Origin: Holosporales bacterium
GTDB taxonomy: Bacteria > Pseudomonadota > Alphaproteobacteria > RUG11792
Length of the DNA stretch: 9,693 nucleotides
Reading direction: 5' to 3'
Assembly (NCBI GenBank): GCA_031267075.1
Contig: JAIRZU010000061.1
Location: forward strand, 1 to 9,693
Part shown: positions 1 through 5,564 of the stretch, one piece after another
Layout of the letters: each line of letters begins with the position of its first letter
Position numbering within the stretch: the stretch's first letter is position 1
Notes under the pieces: generated by a model
Databases searched by the model: none
Told to the model about the DNA's origin: nothing
The model's input: only the letters and a program-made list of their open reading frames with translations
Program-made: the position numbers and the translations under genes

Positions 1-48
1 CCCATCTTTTCTGAGTTTCTCACACCCACAATACCTACATCGCTCCAT
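1..48 (-). CDS. 5' end of a gene with a zinc-ribbon N-terminus (runs off the left edge)
   Basis: Only the first 16 codons are inside the window; the peptide reads MERCRYCGCEKLRKDG from an ATG at 46-48. The CxxCGC-type knuckle followed by a Lys/Asp-Gly turn resembles the start of a zinc ribbon, as found at the N-terminus of some transposases (IS1-like InsA, IS1595-like) and of small nucleic-acid-binding proteins. A perfect -35/-10 promoter points into it from 84-113, leaving a leader of about 30 nt, which supports it being a real start. There is no strong Shine-Dalgarno, only a purine-rich AAGAGAAAAG before the ATG. The family cannot be fixed from 16 residues; a transposase is a guess. Confidence 0.5.
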   Translation of the reverse strand, partial: MERCRYCGCEKLRKDG

Positions 49-83
49 ACTTTTCTCTTGTTACTCCGGTTCAACATCCTCTG

Positions 84-113
84 ATTATACTATTTCCCGT
101 AATTAGTTGTCAA
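84..113 (-). promoter_or_regulatory. Consensus sigma-70 type promoter
   Basis: Read leftward, there is a TTGACA (108-113) and a TATAAT (84-89) separated by 18 bases. Both hexamers match the consensus exactly, which is rare, and the promoter faces the partial gene starting at 48. Expected transcription start is near 77. Confidence 0.75.
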
Positions 114-201
114 TCCCTAAGTGGTTTAAGGCTTGCATTTTGAATACTTTTTTTCGTACCATCATTGTTGAACGTTATTGATGCGATGCGGAGTTTGATG
201 T

Positions 202-224
202 TAGCGCGGGGGAATCCCCGGCTA
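202..224 (+). other. Stem-loop upstream of the M23 peptidase gene
   Basis: TAGC and CGGGG pair with CCCCG and GCTA around a GAAT loop, with one bulged G at 206, giving a nine-pair GC-rich stem. It ends about 68 bases before the ATG at 293. A run of six T lies 17 bases further on (about 242-247), too far for a standard intrinsic terminator. It could be a leader structure of the peptidase mRNA or the end of an older transcript. No convincing promoter for the peptidase gene was found in 114-289. Confidence 0.4.
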
Positions 225-292
225 GTTGAAGTGTGTGTAATTTTTTGCCGTGCTGCATTTGTATGGTTTCATATTTCTTATGGAGTTAATTG

Positions 293-1684
293 ATGGTCGC
301 TAGGAGGTCACATTTTTTAAGTATCGCTTTGTTGTCGGTGGCGTTTGCCATAGCGGTGACGGAGTACTTGTCCGGCCCCATAGTCACTAGTCCAGAGTTT
401 GATGGAGTGTCATTCCCGAGTGAGAATACGAATAACGTGGAGGCACAAGACGAGGCGGGTCAGGATAATGCAGATGCCACACTAGGGGAAGGAAAGACTG
501 AGGAGGAAGCTCTCGCACAGAAGAGCAATACCTCTGAGAATGGGGAGCACAGAATCACCGTTGAAAGCGGAAATTCGATAGCATCGATACTGAAAAACAT
601 CGGGGTATCTGGTAGCGATGTTCACCTCATATCTCGAGCCATTTCTAAAGTTTATGATTTGAAGAATCTCAAGGTTGGGCAGGAGATAGTGGTGCGCGGC
701 AAGAGTGAGGAAACCGGGGCGTTCTGCGTCGAGACGATTGAGTTCCAATACGCCGCCCAGTATGCATCGTGGAAGATTAATGTTGAGCACTCTGCCTCAG
801 GCTTTAAGGCGTACAAAACTGAGATTCCACTAAAGAAGGTGGTTCGTAACATCTCAGGTGTGATTACTCCAAATGATCCTCCTGCCTCACTCAGGAGAAG
901 TGGATTGAAGCCAGAGATCGCTCGGGAAGCACTTAGAGCTCTAGCTCAGGTAGCAGACATAAGAGGTGCCAAATCTGGAGTTAGTTTCGAGATCTTGTAC
1001 AGAGATTTTTATAGAGAGGATGGGAGTGTGGCGAGGAGCCCAGAGTTGGTGTATGCCTCCCTTTTGATAAACGGGAAAATCGTGAGGGTATACAAGTTCA
1101 ATCATGGTGGGAAGAACGAGTACGTCGACCAAAATGGAGTTGTCATAAAGTCGGGGCCAACAGCTAAGGCTACGTTAGGCGCCCCACTCGGAAGTATGAA
1201 GGTAACATCTAATTTTGGGATGAGGCGCGATCCCACCAACGGTAGGGTAAAGTTACATACAGGAGTGGATCTGTCAGCCGTAGTAGGAACTCCTGTTCGA
1301 GCCACAGCAAACGGGAGAGTAGTGGTAGCGTCGTATTATGCAGGGTATGGGAAGTACGTAAACATAGAGCATAGTGGTGCGATTCGCACAGCGTATGGTC
1401 ATCTAAGCAGGATCGTAGTTAGGCCCGGACAGCGTGTAACCCGTGGCCAAATCATCGCGTACAGCGGATTTTCTGGCCACTGCCGAGGAGCCCACCTCCA
1501 CTATGAGGTTATAAGCAATGGGAGGCACGTAAATCCACTATCCTTCGTTAAACATGATACACAGCGCCTCACCGGAACTGCCCTCCTAAAATTCAACCGA
1601 TTCAAGAAAGAGGTTAATCTGCAGGTCGTCGGCCTCACCCCCTCACCTTCTAAGGGTAAGGGAAAAGCCGCGAGGAATGTGTAA
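293..1684 (+). CDS. M23 family zinc endopeptidase with LysM-like domain
   Basis: A predicted cell-envelope peptidase of about 463 residues that cuts peptide cross-links in peptidoglycan. Residues about 7-24 form a hydrophobic membrane anchor or uncleaved signal. An acidic, low-complexity linker (about 35-80) follows. Residues about 86-136 read like a LysM/OapA-type murein-binding domain (HRITVESG...LKVGQEIVV). The C-terminal half holds the M23 (lysostaphin/LytM) fold with all expected zinc and catalytic residues: His322 and Asp326 in HTGVD, His370 in YGHLS, and His401/His403 in GAHLHYE. The domain order matches MepM/NlpD-like proteins. I chose the ATG at 293 because GGAG at 282-285 sits 7 bases upstream; a TTG at 290 would add one residue. 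The gene converges on the tRNA gene and looks monocistronic. I see no frameshift or missing motif. Confidence 0.95.
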   Translation: MVARRSHFLSIALLSVAFAIAVTEYLSGPIVTSPEFDGVSFPSENTNNVEAQDEAGQDNADATLGEGKTEEEALAQKSNTSENGEHRITVESGNSIASILKNIGVSGSDVHLISRAISKVYDLKNLKVGQEIVVRGKSEETGAFCVETIEFQYAAQYASWKINVEHSASGFKAYKTEIPLKKVVRNISGVITPNDPPASLRRSGLKPEIAREALRALAQVADIRGAKSGVSFEILYRDFYREDGSVARSPELVYASLLINGKIVRVYKFNHGGKNEYVDQNGVVIKSGPTAKATLGAPLGSMKVTSNFGMRRDPTNGRVKLHTGVDLSAVVGTPVRATANGRVVVASYYAGYGKYVNIEHSGAIRTAYGHLSRIVVRPGQRVTRGQIIAYSGFSGHCRGAHLHYEVISNGRHVNPLSFVKHDTQRLTGTALLKFNRFKKEVNLQVVGLTPSPSKGKGKAARNV

Positions 1685-1735
1685 GCACAGACTGCTTTGT
1701 TCTGGAGTGTTCATCGCGCTGATGATTCCGGAATT

Positions 1736-1820
1736 TGGTGCGGATGAAGGGACTTGAACCCCCACGACTTACGTCACAAGAACCTAAATCTTGCGTGTCT
1801 ACCATTTTCACCACATCCGC
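1736..1820 (-). tRNA. tRNA-Leu, anticodon UAG
   Basis: Reads CUA leucine codons. The acceptor arms GCGGATG and CATCCGC pair across 1814-1820 and 1740-1746, with discriminator A and an encoded CCA (1736-1738). The anticodon stem CAAGA/TCTTG holds the loop TTTAGGT, giving anticodon TAG. The variable arm is long (GAC-GTAA-GTC core), as expected of a type II tRNA, and the T loop is TTCAAGT. The gene faces the M23 gene tail to tail. An AT-rich GGTAAGATAATG just upstream (1822-1845) could hold the -10 region, but no clear -35 was seen. Confidence 0.97.
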
Positions 1821-1896
1821 TAACAATCATTATCTTACCATAATGCCCCACGCTACGCCTATCGTAAATCTGTATGAGTTCATGATATTGAGACAG

Positions 1897-2040
1897 CCCA
1901 GTTGCCTCAAGAACCCCACCAACAATTCGGCCCGTCCACTCGCAACTGGGAGGAGTGGGAGCCAGAGCCTGTTCTGGATCAGGTCTCCCTGCATCTCGCA
2001 GTATTTCTTGAGCCCAAGGGGAGCGCATTGAGCGTTCCCC
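1897..2040. other. Spacer dense in inverted repeats, possible structured RNA
   Basis: This is most of the 252-base gap between the tRNA and the secreted-protein gene, and no credible reading frame occupies it. It holds several perfect or near-perfect inverted repeats: CCCAGTTGC (1897-1905) with GCAACTGGG (1942-1950); CTCAAGAA (1906-1913) with TTCTTGAG (2005-2012); CCACTC (1936-1941) with GAGTGG (1953-1958); CCAGA (1962-1966) with TCTGG (1973-1977); and GGGGAGCGC (2018-2026) with GCGTTCCCC (2032-2040). Some exclude one another, so alternative folds are possible. The last hairpin pairs fully, with one G-U, only in a plus-strand transcript. It matches no tmRNA, RNase P or SRP RNA signature that I could recognise. 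Confidence 0.35.
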
Positions 2041-2072
2041 TATCGGAGTTGTCTGGCTTTGCCGGTTGGTGT

Positions 2073-2735
2073 CTAGCTGTGTTGGGGCCTGTATATTGCA
2101 AGAATGAGCTCTCCAAGTGCCGCCATTGGATCGTCTGGGTTCAACTCCGTTAGTGCAGCCATGCCCGCGACCCCTACTTCGGTGATTGTTACTCGGTCTT
2201 TAGCCATCAGTGCAGTGAGTCCTGCCACCTGCTGCCCTAGCTGTTCCTGCTTCTGCCAGTATGCTGTCCATTCTTGGGAGCATGCTATCGTCATTCTATC
2301 ATCGAGCAGCCTCGTGAGAGGCACGCTGTGCTCCTGAGCGTATTCGATAACGCTGCGTGCTGTTTGCGTCAGATACTCTGGCGTGATGCCTTCTCTCTTG
2401 CCTACGCCTATTGACGCAAAGAGAGCGATTACTTTCTTGTCAAGTGCATCAACTGTTTGTCCCTTGTCAAACTGCTGTTTTACTTTCTCCTCCTCATTCA
2501 CTCCGTATATAACCCGCAGCCATTGTCCAGCTTCTTCGTAACGGAGCTGGGTTCCGAGGTGGAGTATCTCGCACTGTGAATAGCGCATCTCGAAATGGCT
2601 GGCTATCGCGCACGCGTCGCAGTAGGGATCTGCTAGCCTCATCATGAGGCATTCGGTGGAACAGGTGCCCTCGTTCATACTTACCGTGGCTGCCGCTATA
2701 GTCAGCGCTGCTGCTAGTTTTAGTTTCATATTCAT
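2073..2735 (-). CDS. Small secreted cysteine-containing protein, function unknown
   Basis: About 220 residues, family not recognised. The start has a typical Sec signal: MNMKLKL followed by an alanine-rich stretch to about residue 19. Just after it lie four cysteines (C25, C29, C39, C42: CSTEC...CDAC) and another at C55, which could form disulfides in the periplasm or outside the cell, or bind a metal. The rest looks mainly alpha-helical and is Glu/Gln/Lys-rich, ending LGELILAIYRPQHS. The ATG at 2735 is preceded by AAGGGAAAAGG; the ATG at 2729 (residue 3) is equally possible with the same ribosome site. A good promoter sits at 2773-2801. It lies downstream of terL in the same direction but behind a terminator-like structure, so it is probably transcribed on its own. 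Confidence 0.75.
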   Translation of the reverse strand: MNMKLKLAAALTIAAATVSMNEGTCSTECLMMRLADPYCDACAIASHFEMRYSQCEILHLGTQLRYEEAGQWLRVIYGVNEEEKVKQQFDKGQTVDALDKKVIALFASIGVGKREGITPEYLTQTARSVIEYAQEHSVPLTRLLDDRMTIACSQEWTAYWQKQEQLGQQVAGLTALMAKDRVTITEVGVAGMAALTELNPDDPMAALGELILAIYRPQHS

Positions 2736-2756
2736 CCTTTTCCCTTCTGAATTATT

Positions 2757-2780
2757 GTTACGCTTCGTCGTGATGGTAAC
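2757..2780 (-). promoter_or_regulatory. Inverted repeat overlapping the -10 region
   Basis: GTTAC (2757-2761) and GTAAC (2776-2780) form an inverted repeat around 14 bases. It overlaps the predicted -10 hexamer of the secreted-protein promoter. It may be an operator or a 5' leader hairpin; nothing identifies a regulator. Confidence 0.25.
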
Positions 2781-2801
2781 GTGTCACTTCGCGCTTGTCA
2801 A
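2773..2801 (-). promoter_or_regulatory. Promoter of the secreted-protein gene
   Basis: Read leftward, an exact TTGACA (2796-2801) is followed after 17 bases by TACCAT (2773-2778), four of six matches to the -10 consensus. It lies about 40 bases before the ATG at 2735 and points at it. Confidence 0.6.
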
Positions 2802-2875
2802 GACTTCCGATTACTACATTCAGTCCTCAATCCACTCGGACTCGAGGTGATGGATCACGTAATCTGCGGAAGGAG

Positions 2876-2950
2876 AAAAAAACAGCATCATGCTAAGCTT
2901 GGGGAGGATTACAAAGAGACACCAGAGGTGAACTCTGTCGCATGATGCTG
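2876..2950 (-). terminator. Long-loop terminator-like structure downstream of terL
   Basis: CAGCATCATG (2883-2892) and CATGATGCTG (2941-2950) are a perfect 10-bp inverted repeat. In a leftward transcript the stem is followed directly by seven U (2876-2882), as in an intrinsic terminator. The 48-base loop is unusually long but contains its own hairpin, CAGAG (2923-2927) with CTCTG (2933-2937). It lies about 139 bases after the terL stop, so it may end the terL message. The stretch from 2736 to 3088 holds no gene that I can support. Confidence 0.5.
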
Positions 2951-3088
2951 GAAGCTCTGCTGAACTTCGATTATCATACTAACACGTATTTCTGCCTTTG
3001 TAAACATTTTTTACGCCAGCTAAACACTTTTTTAACACTTTGGCTGTTTCCCGGGCGGTTTGCTGGGCTGTTTCCTGGGCTTTGCAGG

Positions 3089-4810
3089 CTATGGACCGAT
3101 CATAGAGATATTGCAGGTTTCGCGGTCTTTTAAGTCTGAGACGGCCCATACGAGGGCATCTACTCTATCAGGGGATGTAGATAAGTTTTTTGTTTTATCA
3201 TCATATGAGAGGGAGCACATTTGCTCCTCCAGCTCAGGGAACTCTTTCGTGTGGAAAACTCTGTTGGCTTCGTATAGCATGGAGATAGGCTCTGCCCTCG
3301 CTATCTTTCCTCTTATTGCTCTCGTTTGTTTGAATGGGACATTGGGGTAGATTGTGGTGAGCATCTCCCGGACTAGGTCACCACCATTGTTAGTTTCGGC
3401 GACTATCCGGCCTGCTGAATAATCATGACAGGCCCTACATACTATCTTTGCCCAATCCGGCGGTTTGTACTTACCACTCAAATCATCTAGGACATAGATT
3501 TTCTCATCATACCCGAGGCCGGCCACTATTATACCTGTTTCATCGGAATTCTCACCAACTGTCACGGCTGGATCGACCCCTATCACCACCGTCGATAGGC
3601 AGTCCTCCGGAATGTCTCTGTAGATTATGTTCTCCTTCTTCCACACGGCATTATCCATTTCCATAATGATTTCGCCTTCGAGTTCCTGCCTACCGAGTCT
3701 CGTATTCTGGTATACGTTGCGCATGTTATCCAGGAATCTCGGGGATAGGTTATTCGAGTTGGCGAAGGTCGATCCTTTCGTGGTGTATACCCATTTCTCT
3801 TCCGATAAAGTTTTCAGGATTTTCAGGGGTTTCGGGGTGGTTGTGATTATACATTTCGGATCATCACCGAGGCGGAGGGTAAACATAATCTGCTGCCACA
3901 GCGCCTCAGGATCCTTGTATTTCGCAAACTCATCTAGCCATACCAGGTCGAATTGGTATCCCCTCAGCTTCTCGTAATGGTCCGCTCCTATGAGGTAAGC
4001 AACCGCCCCATTTTCCCAGACTATACGGTTCATGGAGGGATAGTACTTAAACGGAATCAAAAACCCTCCACAATCAGTTTCTTGCTGCGTCGAGCCGGGG
4101 CTCGAATGCTCACGTACGTCTCTGTACGCTCCGCTTCTGCGCTCCGTGTCTCCTAGCAATAATCCTGATTCTGGAGGTTTTAATTGTAATCCATAATCAG
4201 CTTCCTGCTGCGTTGAGCCGGTGCTCGAATGCTCATGTACTCTCTTGTACACTCCTCCCTGCTGTAACTCTGATTCTGGAGGTTTTAATTGTGATCCACA
4301 ATCAGTTTCTTGCTGCGTCGAGCCGGGGCTCGAATGCTCACGTACGTCTGTGTACGCTCCTCCCAGCAATAACTCTGATTCTGAAGGGTTTAATTGTAAT
4401 CCACAATCAGTTTCTTGCTGCGTCAATCCGGTGCTCGAATGCTCAGGTAACTCTGATTCTGGCAACTCAGGAGGAGATCTGCTTCCTTTAGTTCTGCGTC
4501 GTTTGGTGGCCTTGGAGGATTCGGCCTCGAGCATACTAGCTCTGAAGCACTTTTCAGCTATGGTTGTTGATAGTAGGCCGCTTTGGCCCTCAACCATAAT
4601 ATCTCTGATTTCTGGGATATTTTTGCCAATGATGGCGATCCGCTTGTACTTACCAGAGTTTACAAGTTCCATCACAGACTCTGCTCCGGTTCTCGTTTTA
4701 CCGAATCCTCTGCCGGCTAGCAGTAACCATATCCACCAATCTCCCTTGGGGATTAGCTGTTCTTTGCGCGCTATTTCGCGCCATTCTTTGATGTTAGATG
4801 TGTCGTACAT
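3089..4810 (-). CDS. terL: Large terminase subunit (DNA-packaging ATPase/nuclease), GTA-like, with inserted repeats
   Basis: Motor protein that pumps DNA into a phage or gene-transfer-agent capsid and cuts it. Of 573 residues about 430 are native, close to the usual size for this family. Walker A is GRGFGKT at 33-39, Walker B ends in D293-E294 (FDLVWLDE), and the coupling motif TTT is at 323-325. The RNase H-like nuclease has D413 (GVDPA), E472 (VAETNN) and D548/D551 (SPDRVDALVWA), so ATPase and nuclease residues all look intact. Residues about 117-250 are repeat-derived and separate Walker A from Walker B; a Lys/Arg/Ser-rich stretch (91-112) next to them may also be foreign. ATG 4810 has AAGGAA at 4818-4823, 7 bases upstream. 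No portal, protease or capsid gene is adjacent. The motif spacing resembles GTA terminases such as gene 2 of the Rhodobacter GTA; this is recognition by eye. Confidence 0.92.
   Translation of the reverse strand: MYDTSNIKEWREIARKEQLIPKGDWWIWLLLAGRGFGKTRTGAESVMELVNSGKYKRIAIIGKNIPEIRDIMVEGQSGLLSTTIAEKCFRASMLEAESSKATKRRRTKGSRSPPELPESELPEHSSTGLTQQETDCGLQLNPSESELLLGGAYTDVREHSSPGSTQQETDCGSQLKPPESELQQGGVYKRVHEHSSTGSTQQEADYGLQLKPPESGLLLGDTERRSGAYRDVREHSSPGSTQQETDCGGFLIPFKYYPSMNRIVWENGAVAYLIGADHYEKLRGYQFDLVWLDEFAKYKDPEALWQQIMFTLRLGDDPKCIITTTPKPLKILKTLSEEKWVYTTKGSTFANSNNLSPRFLDNMRNVYQNTRLGRQELEGEIIMEMDNAVWKKENIIYRDIPEDCLSTVVIGVDPAVTVGENSDETGIIVAGLGYDEKIYVLDDLSGKYKPPDWAKIVCRACHDYSAGRIVAETNNGGDLVREMLTTIYPNVPFKQTRAIRGKIARAEPISMLYEANRVFHTKEFPELEEQMCSLSYDDKTKNLSTSPDRVDALVWAVSDLKDRETCNISMIGP
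4060..4462 (-). repeat. Tandem array of palindromic, protein-coding repeat units inside terL
   Basis: Four units in plus-strand order: 4068-4190 (123 bp), 4191-4295 (105 bp), 4296-4400 (105 bp) and a shortened one at 4401-4462 that lacks the second hairpin. The outer left end AAAACCCTCCACAATCAG (4060-4077) is nearly the reverse complement of CTGATTCTGGAGGTTTT, which closes the first unit (4165-4181). Inside each full unit are TTGCTG/CAGCAA arms and two short hairpins, for example TCGAGCC/GGCTCGA (4090-4105) and CGTAC/GTACG (4113-4128). The 123-bp unit differs from the 105-bp ones by an 18-bp segment, six codons. Full unit lengths are multiples of three. Translated in the terL frame, each gives a variant of LKPPES...VxEHSSxGSTQQETDCG, hydrophilic and without hydrophobic core pattern. 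Confidence 0.93.
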
Positions 4811-4865
4811 TTTTTCGTTCCTTATAATTTCTATAAATTTTTTGATTTGTTTGCCTTACTTATGC

Positions 4866-4895
4866 TTGACCATTAAGCCCAATTAGTGATAGACT
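4866..4895 (+). promoter_or_regulatory. Promoter of the second secreted-protein gene
   Basis: TTGACC (4866-4871), an 18-base spacer and TAGACT (4890-4895) point rightward, about 70 bases before the ATG at 4967. Five of six and four of six bases match consensus. The leader between holds GGAGCGCGGCAGC-type sequence that can partly pair with GCTGTTGCC. The same 156-base gap must carry the leftward terL promoter, for which I found no good match. Confidence 0.45.
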
Positions 4896-4966
4896 CGTAG
4901 GAGTACGGCTGTTGCCTCATGGGGAGCGCGGCAGCGAACGTCGATACTTAAGGGGAGGAAATGATA

Positions 4967-5485
4967 ATGATCAAGAATATAGTAGCATGCTTAGTTGCGG
5001 CAGCAGCAATAGTAACGGCAGCTGAGAGCTCCAGGAGACCGAAAGCTAGTTCAAATGTCGCTGCAAGTCTAGCATCTCTAGGCGCTGAGCCAGGCCAGCC
5101 GGTTGGGCGTGACGCCCCTGTTGTCGCTCGCGATGACGGGCCATGCGGTTGCTGGGACGACCAAGCACCTGAACTAGTGCCTATGCAGGGTGGTGGGGAT
5201 GCCGGGTCTGGGACAGTAGTCCCTGCAGTCAAAATAACTGCAAAGCAAATCGCAGATGCCCTACACGAATGCATAGTGGAGCTAGCAGAGATAGTGAACT
5301 CACAACATTGGAGCGCACTCAAGCTGAAGCAAATACTGGCAGCCCTGAACCAACCGGAACTTTCGCGCTTAAGGAGTGAACAGAGGGAGATCGTGTTGCG
5401 GATTATCACTATGCTGACACTACTTGAAAACAGGTTCCGCTTCAAGGGATGCGGGGTTATCGCACCAGACACCCAACTTCCTTGA
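4967..5485 (+). CDS. Small secreted protein, function unknown
   Basis: About 172 residues, family not recognised. The N-terminus MIKNIVACLVAAAAIVTAAES is a clear Sec signal; the cysteine at residue 8 lies inside its hydrophobic core, so it is not an obvious lipobox. The mature N-terminal third is low complexity, rich in Ser, Ala, Gly, Pro and Asp with a CGCW motif, and looks disordered. The C-terminal part (from about KITAKQIADALHE) is predicted helical and amphipathic, ending with a single cysteine in FKGCGV. A strong GGAGG at 4954-4958 lies 8 bases before ATG 4967; an ATG at 4961 would leave only 2 bases. An equally long open frame on the opposite strand has neither promoter nor ribosome site. 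The gene is divergent from terL and convergent with dxr. Confidence 0.72.
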   Translation: MIKNIVACLVAAAAIVTAAESSRRPKASSNVAASLASLGAEPGQPVGRDAPVVARDDGPCGCWDDQAPELVPMQGGGDAGSGTVVPAVKITAKQIADALHECIVELAEIVNSQHWSALKLKQILAALNQPELSRLRSEQREIVLRIITMLTLLENRFRFKGCGVIAPDTQLP

Positions 5486-5508
5486 CACTGAAGATAGTGT
5501 ACTTACTT

Positions 5509-5561
5509 AGCTAGGGAGAGGTTGTCGCGCATAGTTACGTGTGTGGCGCTTCTCTCTAGCT
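5509..5561 (+). terminator. Hairpin between two convergent genes
   Basis: AGCTAGGGAGAGG (5509-5521) pairs with CTTCTCTCTAGCT (5549-5561) over 13 positions, two of them G-U. The G-U pairs exist only in a rightward transcript (they become C-A on the other strand), so it suits the 3' end of the gene ending at 5485. The 27-base loop can pair further internally. There is no U tract, so termination by this hairpin alone is doubtful; it may protect the mRNA end. Confidence 0.45.
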
Positions 5562-5564
5562 GCG

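Noticed and set aside
1897..2040. 6S, SRP or RNase P RNA
   Set aside because: I looked for known conserved stretches of these RNAs on both strands and found none, so no named RNA is assigned.
1735..2153. Short plus-strand frames across the tRNA and the structured spacer
   Set aside because: They overlap the tRNA gene, show no protein-like pattern and lack ribosome sites.
2890..2931. A 13-codon frame starting ATGCTAAGC downstream of an AAGGAG
   Set aside because: Spacing from AAGGAG to the ATG is about 14 bases, and the frame lies inside the terminator-like structure, so it is probably chance.
4068..4462. CRISPR array
   Set aside because: The repeated units are 105-123 bp, contiguous, translated in frame with a gene, and there are no unique spacers or cas genes.
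4221..4886. A 221-codon open frame on the plus strand opposite the terL repeats and N-terminus
   Set aside because: It is antisense to the conserved Walker A region, its Cys/Ser-rich start comes from the repeat read backwards, and it has no ribosome site. It is a by-product of the stop-poor repeats.
4948..5472. A 174-codon open frame on the minus strand opposite the secreted-protein gene
   Set aside because: The plus-strand frame has a promoter, GGAGG at proper spacing and a signal peptide; the minus frame has none of these.
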